The translations under genes and the position numbers were made by a program. A stretch of DNA of 64,000 nt from contig NZ_JAQIOZ010000022.1 of the NCBI RefSeq assembly GCF_028023675.1, positions 1-64,000 on the forward strand, given 5' to 3'. Origin of the DNA: Primorskyibacter aestuariivivens (GTDB lineage: Bacteria; Pseudomonadota; Alphaproteobacteria; Rhodobacterales; Rhodobacteraceae). Shown piece by piece: positions 34,001 through 42,508 of the stretch. The notes below the pieces were generated by a model that did no database searches, was not told the DNA's origin, and was given only the letters and a program-made list of their open reading frames with translations. How positions within the stretch are numbered: the stretch's first letter is position 1; each line of letters begins with the position of its first letter.

Positions 34001-34029
34001 CCGGCGGCGGCGCATGCCGTCGCCGCCGG
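34001..34029 (+). terminator. Strong hairpin between binding-protein and LivF genes
   Basis: CCGGCGGCG (34001-34009) and CGCCGCCGG (34021-34029) form a perfect 9-bp GC stem with an 11-base loop and no T run. In binding-protein transport operons such hairpins usually stabilise the upstream binding-protein mRNA and lower expression downstream. Confidence 0.6.
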
Positions 34030-34063
34030 GACATTTGCGCATTTTTCAAAGAGAAGAAGACCC

Positions 34064-34888
34064 ATGCTGGACGCTGCAAAAACGCAAGAGACGCTTCTTG
34101 AGGTCAACAATATCGAGGTGATCTACAATCACGTGATCCTCGTGCTCAAGGGCGTGTCGCTGTCGGTTCCCAAGGGTGGGATCACCGCGCTGTTGGGCGG
34201 CAACGGTGCGGGCAAGACGACGACGCTCAAGGCGATTTCGAACCTGCTGCATTCCGAGCGTGGCGAGGTGACCAAGGGCTCGATCAATTACAAGGGCGAG
34301 CGGGTGCAGGATCTGGACCCGGCGGCGCTTGTCAAACGCGGCGTTATCCAGGTGATGGAAGGCCGCCATTGCTTTGAGCACCTCACGGTCGAGGAAAACC
34401 TGCTGACCGGGGCCTATACCCGCAAGGACGGCAAGGGCGCGGTCGAGGCCGATCTTGAGATGGTCTATTCCTATTTCCCGCGCCTCAAGGAACGGCGCAA
34501 GAGCCAGGCGGGCTATACTTCAGGCGGCGAACAGCAGATGACGGCGGTGGGCCGGGCGCTCATGTCACGGCCTGAAACGATCCTGCTGGACGAGCCGTCC
34601 ATGGGGCTGGCCCCGCAGCTGGTGGAACAGATTTTCGAGATCGTGAAATCCATCAACGAGAACGAAGGCGTGTCTTTCCTGCTGGCCGAACAGAATACCA
34701 ATGTGGCCCTGCGCTTTGCGCATTACGGCTATATCCTGGAATCCGGGCGCGTGGTGATGGACGGCCCTGCCGATGACCTGCGCGAAAACCCGGATGTGAA
34801 GGAATTCTATCTGGGCATGTCGGACGAGGGGCGCAAATCGTTCCGCGATGTGCGCAGCTACCGCCGCCGGAAGCGTTGGCTGGCCTGA
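34064..34888 (+). CDS. Liv-type ABC transporter ATP-binding protein (LivF-like)
   Basis: A 274-residue ATPase. Walker A is GGNGAGKTT, the signature TSGGEQQMTAVGRAL, and Walker B TILLDEPSMGLAP. The last 30 residues are a basic extension (SFRDVRSYRRRKRW) longer than in typical LivF. It pairs with the LivG-like ATPase at the start of the operon. The operon appears to end here, as the next gene is on the other strand. Confidence 0.92.
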   Translation: MLDAAKTQETLLEVNNIEVIYNHVILVLKGVSLSVPKGGITALLGGNGAGKTTTLKAISNLLHSERGEVTKGSINYKGERVQDLDPAALVKRGVIQVMEGRHCFEHLTVEENLLTGAYTRKDGKGAVEADLEMVYSYFPRLKERRKSQAGYTSGGEQQMTAVGRALMSRPETILLDEPSMGLAPQLVEQIFEIVKSINENEGVSFLLAEQNTNVALRFAHYGYILESGRVVMDGPADDLRENPDVKEFYLGMSDEGRKSFRDVRSYRRRKRWLA

Positions 34889-34956
34889 TGACCCGAAACA
34901 GTCAGACATATGCACCCCATGGCGCGAACCCCGCCATAGGGCAGGGTCCCTGCATC

Positions 34957-35826
34957 CTAGCTCTGGCCACCAATGCGGGCGATCACATCGGCGCGCATAT
35001 GGGCGAGCCGCTCAAGCGCCTCTTCGCGGGTGTTGCGGATATTGGGCTCAAAGCCCTGCGTCGTGGCGCGCATGCGAATGTCTTCCTCGGTCTCGGAGCC
35101 GACGGCATAGCGCACCGACCCCAGCGAGGCGGCGATGTTGAGCCGCTTGCCGCGATGGGCATAACGTACCCAAGCTTCGGGCATGATCTGGCATTCATTG
35201 AGGTTTACAAGGAAGAACCACTTGCGGTCGGTCTCCTTGATACGTGCTTCGATGAAGTCATAGAAATCGTTGACATCGCGCGAATGATGGAAGGTGAAGT
35301 GCGAGAAATCCACCTCCATGATCACCGCCTCTTCGTCAAAGGACAGGCGGCGCGCAAAATCGGCCTCGACATAGTTCGGGTCATGCTGCACCCGGCGCGT
35401 CACGCGTTTGGACGGCAGGGATTTGATCCGCTCTATGGCCGCGTCCCGGGTCTCGAACAGGTTCGGATCAAAGGCTTCGGTATTTGCCGCGCGTTCGATC
35501 TGGCGCCGGGTTTCTTCGGAGGCGTCAAAACGCACCGATCCCATGGAATGCGCAAGGTTCAGCACCTTGCCCCGCTTGCGGTAGGCCAGCCATGCATCCG
35601 GCTCGATCCTTGTGCCGTTCAGATTGACGAGAAAGAACCATTTATCTTCGCCGGTCGCCGCAATGCGGTCTTCCAGCCGGTCGTAGAACAGGTTCACGGT
35701 TTCGGCGCTGTCAAAGGAGAAGTCGGAAAAATCCGCCTCCATGGCCTGCAACGTTTCGTGAAACGTGATGCGCGCATTCAGCGCCTCGCGCGTGACCAGC
35801 TGGACCGCGGTTTCCGTATCGGACAT
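34957..35826 (-). CDS. Unknown protein made of two tandem copies of one domain
   Basis: A 289-residue soluble protein, family not recognised. Residues about 20-134 and 160-280 are two copies of the same roughly 115-residue unit. Both contain a WFFLVNLN core strand (63-70 and 203-210, offset 140), an EADFS/EVDFS motif before it, YDRLEDRI/YDFIEARI, a GKxLNxAxSxGSVR segment, and a FxPN(L/I) motif before the closing helix. No signal peptide or membrane helix. It lies between LivF (convergent) and a PaaK-like ligase (divergent), so a regulatory or sensing role in that pathway is possible but unproven. Confidence 0.75.
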   Translation of the reverse strand: MSDTETAVQLVTREALNARITFHETLQAMEADFSDFSFDSAETVNLFYDRLEDRIAATGEDKWFFLVNLNGTRIEPDAWLAYRKRGKVLNLAHSMGSVRFDASEETRRQIERAANTEAFDPNLFETRDAAIERIKSLPSKRVTRRVQHDPNYVEADFARRLSFDEEAVIMEVDFSHFTFHHSRDVNDFYDFIEARIKETDRKWFFLVNLNECQIMPEAWVRYAHRGKRLNIAASLGSVRYAVGSETEEDIRMRATTQGFEPNIRNTREEALERLAHMRADVIARIGGQS

Positions 35827-35954
35827 GACAATACCCCTCGTTCACGCCCCTCCCGGGCGCTCCGTACACATTTGCATACAGACCTAGACGCGCGGGCCCA
35901 CCCCTGCACACAGGGCAAGCTGTCGCTGCGTCAATTCATCAGAGGACAAGTCGC

Positions 35955-37127
35955 ATGAGCACCTATTTCGATAATCTGGAAACCCGCTCGGCCGATGAAC
36001 GCGCGGCGGGTCAGTTGACCGACCTGAATGCACAGCTGGAGCGAAATGGCATGGCGCGGGTGGGCGATCTTTCCGAGCTGTCGGGGCGCCCCGTGCTGCG
36101 CAAATCCGATCTCGTGGCGCGGCAAAAGCAACAGGCTCCGTTCGGCGGGCTGCCCGTCAGCAATGTAGCGCATATCTTCCAGTCTCCCGGTCCGATTTAT
36201 GAACCCGGCGGGGTCAGCCATGACTGGTGGCGCATGGGACGCTTCCTGCATGCGGTGGGCATCGGGACATGTGACATCGTGCAGAACTGTTTCGGCTACC
36301 ACCTGACACCTGCCGGCATGATTTTCGAGAATGGCGCGCGCGCCGTGGGTGCCGCCGTGTTGCCCGCCGGCACCGGCCAGACCGAGCTTCAGGCGCGCGC
36401 TGCCCATGACATCGGGGTGACGGCCTATGCGGGCACACCGGATTATCTCAAGGTGATTCTGGACAAGGCCGAGGAGATGGGCCTGCCCCTCAAGATCACC
36501 CGCGCAGCTGTGGGTGGCGGTGCACTCTTCCCCTCGCTCCGGCAGGAATATGCCGATCGGGGCATTTCCTGTCTGCAATGTTACGCCACCGCTGATCTTG
36601 GAAATATCGCATATGAAAGCCCGGCGCAGGAGGGCATGATCATTGACGAAGGCGTGATCGTCGAGATCGTGACACCGGGAACCGGCGATCCGGTGGCCCC
36701 CGGTGAAGTGGGCGAAGTTGTCGTGACTACGCTCAACCCCGATTATCCGCTGATCCGTTTTGCGACCGGTGATCTGAGTGCGATCATGCCCGGCGAAAGC
36801 CCTTGTGGGCGGACAAATATGCGCATCAAGGGCTGGATGGGCCGTGCCGATCAGACCACCAAGATCAAGGGTATGTTCGTGCGTCCCGAACAGGTGGCCG
36901 AACTGGTCGCGCGCCATGAGGAGGTCACTCGCGCACGTGTGATCGCCGCGCGAGAAGGCGAGGCAGACACGATGATCGTGCGTCTTGAAAGCGCGTCTGA
37001 CGACCCCTCGCGCTATGATGCGACGGTGCGCGATGTGCTCAAGCTTCGTGGCGCTATCGAGCTTGTGTCCCCTGGCACCCTTCCCAAAGACGGCATCGTG
37101 ATAGAGGATACCCGGGTCTACGACTGA
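35955..37127 (+). CDS. PaaK-like phenylacetate-CoA ligase family protein
   Basis: A 390-residue AMP-forming ligase of the phenylacetate-CoA ligase branch. Features: the N-terminal YFDNLETRSADER and LRKSDLVARQ regions typical of PaaK, the adenylate-binding CYATADLGNIAYE, the acidic motif in PLIRFATGDLSAI, and the C-terminal hinge GRADQTTKIKGMFV. The usual serine-glycine loop near residue 75 is altered to SPGPIYEPGG. Context next to a Liv-type transporter and another CoA ligase suggests activation of an aromatic or related acid. A GAGGAC ribosome site precedes the ATG. Confidence 0.86.
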   Translation: MSTYFDNLETRSADERAAGQLTDLNAQLERNGMARVGDLSELSGRPVLRKSDLVARQKQQAPFGGLPVSNVAHIFQSPGPIYEPGGVSHDWWRMGRFLHAVGIGTCDIVQNCFGYHLTPAGMIFENGARAVGAAVLPAGTGQTELQARAAHDIGVTAYAGTPDYLKVILDKAEEMGLPLKITRAAVGGGALFPSLRQEYADRGISCLQCYATADLGNIAYESPAQEGMIIDEGVIVEIVTPGTGDPVAPGEVGEVVVTTLNPDYPLIRFATGDLSAIMPGESPCGRTNMRIKGWMGRADQTTKIKGMFVRPEQVAELVARHEEVTRARVIAAREGEADTMIVRLESASDDPSRYDATVRDVLKLRGAIELVSPGTLPKDGIVIEDTRVYD

Positions 37128-37143
37128 TCCGGGAGGACCCATC

Positions 37144-38763
37144 ATGAGTGTTTTGTTCAGCCGCATCGCAATCGGGATCGCGGCGCTGGTTGCCGTGTCC
37201 TCTTCGAGCCCCGGCCGCGCTGCCGATGTGGCACTGGTACTTGCGAATTCTGATTACCGCCGGATGCCGGATTTTCGCACGGGCGACGAATTGCGGGCCA
37301 TCGCCGAAGACCTGGCACGGAACGGGTTTGATGTTGTCGCGGCCTTTGACGAGGATACTCGCGATCTTCTTGCCGCGGCTGACCGGTTCCGCAGGCTCTC
37401 TGATGATGCGGATCGCATACTGATTGTGGTCTCGGGCCATATCGCCACGACGACAACGGATGCCTGGCTCCTGGGAACCGAAGCCAACCGGCCCGATCTG
37501 ATGAGCGTTGCGCATGAAGGGCTGTCGCTTTCTGGTCTTGCCCGGTTTGCCCGTCACGCGGCGGGCCGATCCGTCATTCTGGTTGGGCCGACCGGCAAGG
37601 GCGATGTGCTGGGTACGGGGCTGGGCGTAGGTACGCGTGGCATGGACCTGCCCCAAGGGGTGACGCTGGCGCGTGGGTCCGTTGAAAATTTGCGCCGAGC
37701 CATTTTCGATGGCCTTCTGGCGCGCGGCAAAAGCCTTGATGAGGCGCTTTCCCATATGTCCGCGCGCGGCTTCCTGTCCAAATCCGTTGGCTTTACTGCC
37801 GGGCGGGACGGACCACGCCCGGGCGTCATTGAAGGCAGCGCAGAAGAGGATGGCTTCTGGAACGCGGTCCGCGCCATCGACACCGAAGCGTCTTACGAGC
37901 TTTATATCTCTCGCTACCCGCGTGGCCGTTTTGTGGAACAGGCACGGGACCGGATTGCCGCGCTCGAAGGCGACCGTGTGCGCGAATGGGCACGGGAGGA
38001 GGAACAGCTTGGCCTGAACCGCAATGACCGTCGGCGCGTTCAGGGTCAACTCACCCTGCTGGGCTACAACACGCGCGGCGTGGACGGCATCTTTGGCAAC
38101 GGAACGCGCAACGCTATCCGGGCCTGGCAACGCGCCAACGGTTATCCGCAGACCGGCTACCTGACACGGACCATCATGAACCTGATCGCGTCGCAGGCGC
38201 GCGAGGTTGAACGTGAGCGCGAAGAAGAGGAAGCACGCGCAGACGATGCCTATTGGGAACGCACAGGAGCGCGTGGCACGGTCGAAGGGCTGCGCGCCTA
38301 TCTTGACCGCTACCCGCGCGGGCGCCACGCGGCAGAGGCCCGTGACCGGCTTGCGGCGCTCGAAGAGGACGTGCGCGAGGATGAACGCGCCGAGGTTCGT
38401 GCGGCGTGGAGCCGCGCGCGTGAGGCGGATACGATTGAGGCGTATCGCGATTTCATCGAGCGATACCCCAACACCCGTGCGGCGGAATCAGCCCGCGAAC
38501 GGATTCGCGAACTCCGCGAAAAGGGGCGTGACGCCAGCATTCGCAAAGCCAGATCGGAAGAGCGCGATATCCTCAGAAACCCGATCACCATGCTGCTGGT
38601 GGAGCAACGGCTGATCCAGCTTGGCTATCGTCCGGGTGTGCCCGATGGCAATTTCGACGACAATACGCGCAATGCGATCCGAAAATTCCAGAAGGACCGG
38701 GACATCTTCGACAGCGGCTATGTCGACCGCAAGACAGCGGGTTTCCTTCTGTCCGGGCGGTGA
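37144..38763 (+). CDS. Degenerate caspase-like protein with peptidoglycan-binding domains
   Basis: A 539-residue exported protein: signal peptide about 1-27, a caspase-like (C14) fold to about 215, three copies of a 38-residue repeat ending RYPxGRxxxxARxRIxxLE (238-275, 370-408, 421-459), and two PG_binding_1 domains (298-349, 486-535). His99 (VSGHIATT) is in the catalytic-His position, but the Cys-containing VLDAC segment is replaced by ILVGPTGKG near 145-152. It is therefore probably proteolytically inactive. The gene follows the PaaK-like gene by 16 bases. An intact caspase-like paralog lies at 40216-41640. Confidence 0.8.
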   Translation: MSVLFSRIAIGIAALVAVSSSSPGRAADVALVLANSDYRRMPDFRTGDELRAIAEDLARNGFDVVAAFDEDTRDLLAAADRFRRLSDDADRILIVVSGHIATTTTDAWLLGTEANRPDLMSVAHEGLSLSGLARFARHAAGRSVILVGPTGKGDVLGTGLGVGTRGMDLPQGVTLARGSVENLRRAIFDGLLARGKSLDEALSHMSARGFLSKSVGFTAGRDGPRPGVIEGSAEEDGFWNAVRAIDTEASYELYISRYPRGRFVEQARDRIAALEGDRVREWAREEEQLGLNRNDRRRVQGQLTLLGYNTRGVDGIFGNGTRNAIRAWQRANGYPQTGYLTRTIMNLIASQAREVEREREEEEARADDAYWERTGARGTVEGLRAYLDRYPRGRHAAEARDRLAALEEDVREDERAEVRAAWSRAREADTIEAYRDFIERYPNTRAAESARERIRELREKGRDASIRKARSEERDILRNPITMLLVEQRLIQLGYRPGVPDGNFDDNTRNAIRKFQKDRDIFDSGYVDRKTAGFLLSGR

Positions 38764-38778
38764 GCCACCGTATGGGCG

Positions 38779-38803
38779 GGCAGGGCGGACCTTGCGCCCT
38801 GCC
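38779..38803 (+). terminator. Hairpin after the caspase-like gene
   Basis: GGCAGGGC (38779-38786) and GCCCTGCC (38796-38803) form a perfect 8-bp stem with a 9-base loop and no T run. Confidence 0.45.
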
Positions 38804-38848
38804 TGAATCCCGGCCCCTATCCCACGGTTTCAGGAGCTGAGAACGACA

Positions 38849-38876
38849 AAGCCCCGCGGCATATGCTGCGGGGCTT
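38849..38876 (-). terminator. Terminator downstream of rpmJ
   Basis: AAGCCCCGC (38849-38857) and GCGGGGCTT (38868-38876) form a perfect 9-bp stem. A residues on the left give a T-rich tail when read from the minus strand, so it ends the rpmJ transcript; it may act in both directions. Confidence 0.8.
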
Positions 38877-38909
38877 GATCATGTCGCTGGCGGTGTCGCC
38901 TGTCCGGGC

Positions 38910-39035
38910 TTAGCCCTGACGTGCTTTGAACCGCTTTTGCGTCTTGTTGATCACATAGACACGGCCCTTACGGCGCACAACGCGGCAATCGCGGTGGCGA
39001 TTCTTGAGCGAGCGGAGCGAGTTCTTGACTTTCAT
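38910..39035 (-). CDS. rpmJ: 50S ribosomal protein L36
   Basis: A 41-residue ribosomal protein beginning [20 protein letters not shown], with the usual basic composition and the ending KRFKARQG. Only one cysteine is present, so this is the zinc-free type of L36 with the C-terminal extension. A GGAGAGA ribosome site precedes the ATG. tRNA-Val lies 80 bases upstream on the same strand, and a strong terminator follows. Confidence 0.96.
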   Translation of the reverse strand: MKVKNSLRSLKNRHRDCRVVRRKGRVYVINKTQKRFKARQG

Positions 39036-39115
39036 GTCAGTCTCTCCTTCTACGCGGCGCTGGCGTGCGCCCCTGGGTTTCGGTTCTGCCTCCGGCGGGC
39101 CGGAGACGGTGTTCA

Positions 39116-39190
39116 TGGTGGGCGATACTGGGATCGAACCAGTGACCCCTTCGATGTCAACGAAGTGCTCTACCGCTGAGCTAATCGCCC
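39116..39190 (-). tRNA. tRNA-Val (anticodon GAC)
   Basis: The minus strand folds into a complete 75-nt cloverleaf with an encoded CCA. Acceptor GGGCGAT/ATCGCCC, D stem GCTC/GAGC, anticodon stem CTTCG/CGAAG around loop TTGACAT, T stem ACTGG/CCAGT around TTCGATC. The anticodon is GAC (39156-39158), decoding GUC/GUU valine codons. Confidence 0.97.
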
Positions 39191-39342
39191 GGAAAGTCCG
39201 TCCTGTCGCAGGAGCCCCAACAAAATGGGGCGCGGAACCCCGCGCCAGTAGCGGGGTCTATATAAAGCTTTGCGAAGGGGATCAAGGGCTTTTGGACTTC
39301 TGAAAAAAATGTCTATCATTAACGCCATCACAGGAGTGCAAC

Positions 39343-40209
39343 GTGCCGAAAAGAGCCTTTTACCTTGCCGAGCCAGAGCAGTGGACAACGCCGGTGGTCT
39401 TTGCCTCGCCGCATTCCGGGCGGGATTATCCCTGGACGTTTCTGCGGCGCACCGTACTGGACGAACACATCATCCGAACCTCGGAAGATGCCTATGTAGA
39501 CAGGCTTTTTGACTGTGCGCCCAGCTTTGGCGCGCCACTTCTCAAGGCCGGTGCCCCACGCGCCTTTGTCGATCTGAACCGGTCTGCCGACGAGCTTGAC
39601 CCGGCGGTGATCGAAGGCGTGCGCCCGAGCAACTATAATCCGCGCGTGAATTCCGGGCTGGGTGTCATTCCACGCGTGGTGGCCAATGGGCGGGCGATTT
39701 ATCGCGGCAAGCTCCCCATGACCGAGGCGCAGCGCCGAATCGAACGCTATTGGCGCCCGTATCATGATCAGCTCCGGTCGCTTTTGTCGGCGGCGCATAC
39801 GCGGTTCGGCCAGGCGATTCTCATTGATTGTCATTCCATGCCGCATGAGGCGCTCGAATCAATCGCCCGCGCCGGGGCGCGTCGCCCTGAGATCGTGATC
39901 GGGGATCGTTTCGGCGCATCCGCTGATGGCGGCATCGTGGACCGTGTAGAGGCCGCGTTCATGTCGGCAGGGCTGACCGTTGTGCGTAATTCGCCCTTTG
40001 CCGGGGCCTATATCACCCAGCAATATGGCCGCCCGCAACGCGGACAGCACGCCGTGCAGATCGAGATCGACCGGGCGATCTACATGAATGAGCAGGCGAT
40101 CCGCCCGAATGCGAATTTCGATGCGTTCAGAAAGCTTCTGCGCGGCGTTGTGGCGGAGATTGCCGAGATCGGGGCCAGCACACAGGAACGCCCGCTGGCC
40201 GCGGAATGA
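39343..40209 (+). CDS. N-formylglutamate amidohydrolase family protein
   Basis: A 288-residue hydrolase of the HutG/NFGase family, which releases formate from N-formylglutamate in histidine breakdown. Family marks: VVFASPHSGRDYP near the N-terminus, VDLNRSADELDP, the ILIDCHSMP metal-site motif, and the late GAYITQQYGRP and QIEIDRAIYMNE. No other hut gene adjoins it, so its role may be broader. The GTG start at 39343 has AGGAG upstream. Confidence 0.9.
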   Translation: MPKRAFYLAEPEQWTTPVVFASPHSGRDYPWTFLRRTVLDEHIIRTSEDAYVDRLFDCAPSFGAPLLKAGAPRAFVDLNRSADELDPAVIEGVRPSNYNPRVNSGLGVIPRVVANGRAIYRGKLPMTEAQRRIERYWRPYHDQLRSLLSAAHTRFGQAILIDCHSMPHEALESIARAGARRPEIVIGDRFGASADGGIVDRVEAAFMSAGLTVVRNSPFAGAYITQQYGRPQRGQHAVQIEIDRAIYMNEQAIRPNANFDAFRKLLRGVVAEIAEIGASTQERPLAAE

Positions 40210-40215
40210 GCGCGC

Positions 40216-41640
40216 TTATTCCAGCACGAAGTTCGGGATGATCCCGAGCAGGCCAAGCGCGTCCAGTGTTTCCAGCGTCAGGCCATTCTCGGCAAACCGG
40301 TTTGCCTTTTGATAAGCGGTTAGCGCGGCCTTGCTGCCTTTGCCGAAATCGCCGTCAATCGGACCGCTGTAATGGCCACGGCTCGCCAGCTCCTGTTGCA
40401 CCTTGCGGAATTCGCCGCCGGACATCAGAACCCCGAAATCTGTCCCCTGAAGGTTGACCCGGGCCTGAACATGGCCACGCGTGCGAGCCTCATTCAGCAA
40501 ACGGGTGCCTTCGACAAAATCCTGCCCGACGCCTTGGCCGTTGATATGCATCACGCCAAGATTGTTGAGCGCATGCACATAGCCCTGTTTCGCGGCCACG
40601 CGGTAATGGGGAATGCTGTCCTTGTGCCGCCCGGCGGCGTCCAGCGCGCGGGCCAGATTGTGGGAATAGCGCGCGTGATCGGGGGCCTCGGACAGGGCGT
40701 CGGTGCAGGCGGCGATGGCTGCGTCCGTCTGGAGCAGGTCAAACTCGACGCCCGGGATCGACAGGTTGTTGATCGGCTCCGCCGCGAGATAATCGCATTG
40801 ATGCGGCTCGATATTGCGGAAATAGAATTCGTCGGTGAGTTTCACGAGGTATTCGGGACGCTGTTTGCCCTGTGACTCCTCGATGACATCCGCCGCCACC
40901 TGCCGAAACAGCCGCCCGACCTCAAGCCCCGGTTCATGCAGTCGGCTCAGAAGCGCCTTGGTATAGGGGCTGTTTTGCCCTTCGCCGTCCAGCGCGGTGC
41001 GCCCCGGTGCGGCGGCATAGGCCACGATCGTGCCATAGACGTCCGTATTGGCGGCAGACAGTTCGCCATCGGTCACAAGGCTGGTGATCGGGGCCAGCCC
41101 GCGGGTCAGTTGCGGGTCGCCCGTGGCATCGGCCAACTGCTCTGCAAAGGGGTTGTCCCGGCAGGCATCGAGCACGACGATCTTCATCTTGGCCAGCCGG
41201 TCCATTTTGGTCAGGATGCTGGACACGCCCATGGTCTGGGCGCGGAACTTTTCCAAAGTCCCGAAATCCGAGTCGGTGGGCAGGATGTAGTTTTCGCTGT
41301 TCACCTGAATGGAATGGCCTGCGTAATAGAGCATGGCCACATCGGCATCGAAGAGCAGGTTGACGAACTGTGCCTCATCCCGGCGCAGCGCCTCGGAGGT
41401 CGGATGCAGCGTTTCGATCACGTTGAAATCCAGCGCGCGCAGCGCGTCGGCCATGGCGCTGGCATCGTTTTCCGGGTTCACCAGCGGTGTGGTCTTTTCA
41501 TAGGCACCGATACCGATGACCCAGGCCACCTTGTTGCCGGGGGCATTATAGACGCTGCCCTCCTGCGCGAAGGCGACCGAGGCGGCAAGAAACCAGCCGA
41601 GAAGAAGCATCCCGGCTGATCTGATCAAGGCGACCCGCAT
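40216..41640 (-). CDS. Caspase-family peptidase (C14) with Sel1-like and peptidoglycan-binding regions
   Basis: A 474-residue exported protein: signal peptide about 1-25, then a caspase-like domain (about 36-270) with the complete catalytic dyad His109 (YYAGHSIQ) and Cys160 (VVLDACRDNPFA). A tetratricopeptide/Sel1-like region follows (about 300-410), ending in a PG_binding_1-like domain (GHYSGPIDGDFGKGSKAALTAYQ). The substrate is unknown; bacterial relatives take part in stress responses and cell-death-like processes. It starts four bases after the stop of an upstream lipoprotein gene, forming an operon with it. Confidence 0.87.
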   Translation of the reverse strand: MRVALIRSAGMLLLGWFLAASVAFAQEGSVYNAPGNKVAWVIGIGAYEKTTPLVNPENDASAMADALRALDFNVIETLHPTSEALRRDEAQFVNLLFDADVAMLYYAGHSIQVNSENYILPTDSDFGTLEKFRAQTMGVSSILTKMDRLAKMKIVVLDACRDNPFAEQLADATGDPQLTRGLAPITSLVTDGELSAANTDVYGTIVAYAAAPGRTALDGEGQNSPYTKALLSRLHEPGLEVGRLFRQVAADVIEESQGKQRPEYLVKLTDEFYFRNIEPHQCDYLAAEPINNLSIPGVEFDLLQTDAAIAACTDALSEAPDHARYSHNLARALDAAGRHKDSIPHYRVAAKQGYVHALNNLGVMHINGQGVGQDFVEGTRLLNEARTRGHVQARVNLQGTDFGVLMSGGEFRKVQQELASRGHYSGPIDGDFGKGSKAALTAYQKANRFAENGLTLETLDALGLLGIIPNFVLE

Positions 41641-41644
41641 CCCG

Positions 41645-42364
41645 TCACCCGAAGGGATCGAAAACCGGGCCATTGGCGTAGCCGTGCTTGCAGCTTGGGC
41701 GGCCCATCGTGTTGACACGGGTCTGGCGCGGTTTCGGCTTGGCTTCGGACGCTGGTGTCGCAGCGGGAGCCGGAGCCGCCGCTTTGACCACCTTGACCTT
41801 GGCAAGGTCAATCTCCGATTTGGTTTCGGCCTGATAGGGCAGCATCACGCCCGGACCTTTTTCGTAATTCCAGCATTGCGACGGTGTGCCGCCCGGCAAT
41901 AGTCCATTCCCGTCGAGCTTGCGGGCTTCGGTTTTGCAGAACCGCAGCGGCTCGGCTTCCAGGAAACAGCCATCTACCGGCTGGTAGTTCAACTGACAGT
42001 CGCGCCACGGGCGACCGTTTTTCAGGCACGGGCTGGCCGAGCGGGCATAGGCGGCAAGGTTGCTGGACGGAATCTGGCGGCCGGTATCGGGTTCGAACTC
42101 GGAATACACCATCTGGTTGGGCTCCCCATACTGCGCCTGAAGCTCGGCCAGCAGACCGTCCGAGACACCCTGCACCTCAAAGATCTTGCCTTGCAGGATC
42201 GACATGATCGCCACATCGGCAAACCCACGCTCGTCGAGAATGGCGGCAGCGGCTTTGAAATCCGCATCGGCATTGCGGCTGGGCGTGGGGCTGGAGGATT
42301 CGGTTTCCATGCAAGCGCCCATCAGGGCGAGGGCCGCGAGACCGGCGAGAAAATTCTTTGTCAT
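41645..42364 (-). CDS. Hypothetical lipoprotein upstream of the caspase-like gene
   Basis: A 239-residue protein whose N-terminus, MTKNFLAGLAALALMGACME, has a lipoprotein-type signal with the modified cysteine at residue 18. The mature region has several cysteines (SPCLKN, RDCQLNY, DGCFLE, RFCKTE, SQCWNY, PSCKHGY), suggesting disulfides, and an Ala/Pro-rich stretch before the end. No family recognised. It is the first gene of an operon with the caspase-family peptidase and could act with it at the envelope. Confidence 0.72.
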   Translation of the reverse strand: MTKNFLAGLAALALMGACMETESSSPTPSRNADADFKAAAAILDERGFADVAIMSILQGKIFEVQGVSDGLLAELQAQYGEPNQMVYSEFEPDTGRQIPSSNLAAYARSASPCLKNGRPWRDCQLNYQPVDGCFLEAEPLRFCKTEARKLDGNGLLPGGTPSQCWNYEKGPGVMLPYQAETKSEIDLAKVKVVKAAAPAPAATPASEAKPKPRQTRVNTMGRPSCKHGYANGPVFDPFG

Positions 42365-42508
42365 TGATTGCCTTTGGACGTGGAAGGGTGAGTGAAGGGT
42401 GTTCGTGACCCTTCAAAGAACAAAATCAGAGTCTGGCCGTCAAGGGCACGGCTTTGAAATGTTTATACTTTTCGACTCTTGCGTGAAATTTCGGCAAGCG
42501 CCTCAATC

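Noticed and set aside
39089-39105. Terminator between tRNA-Val and rpmJ
   Set aside because: CTCCGG-CGGG-CCGGAG forms a hairpin, but there is no T run in the direction of transcription, so it cannot be called a terminator; the two genes may be co-transcribed.
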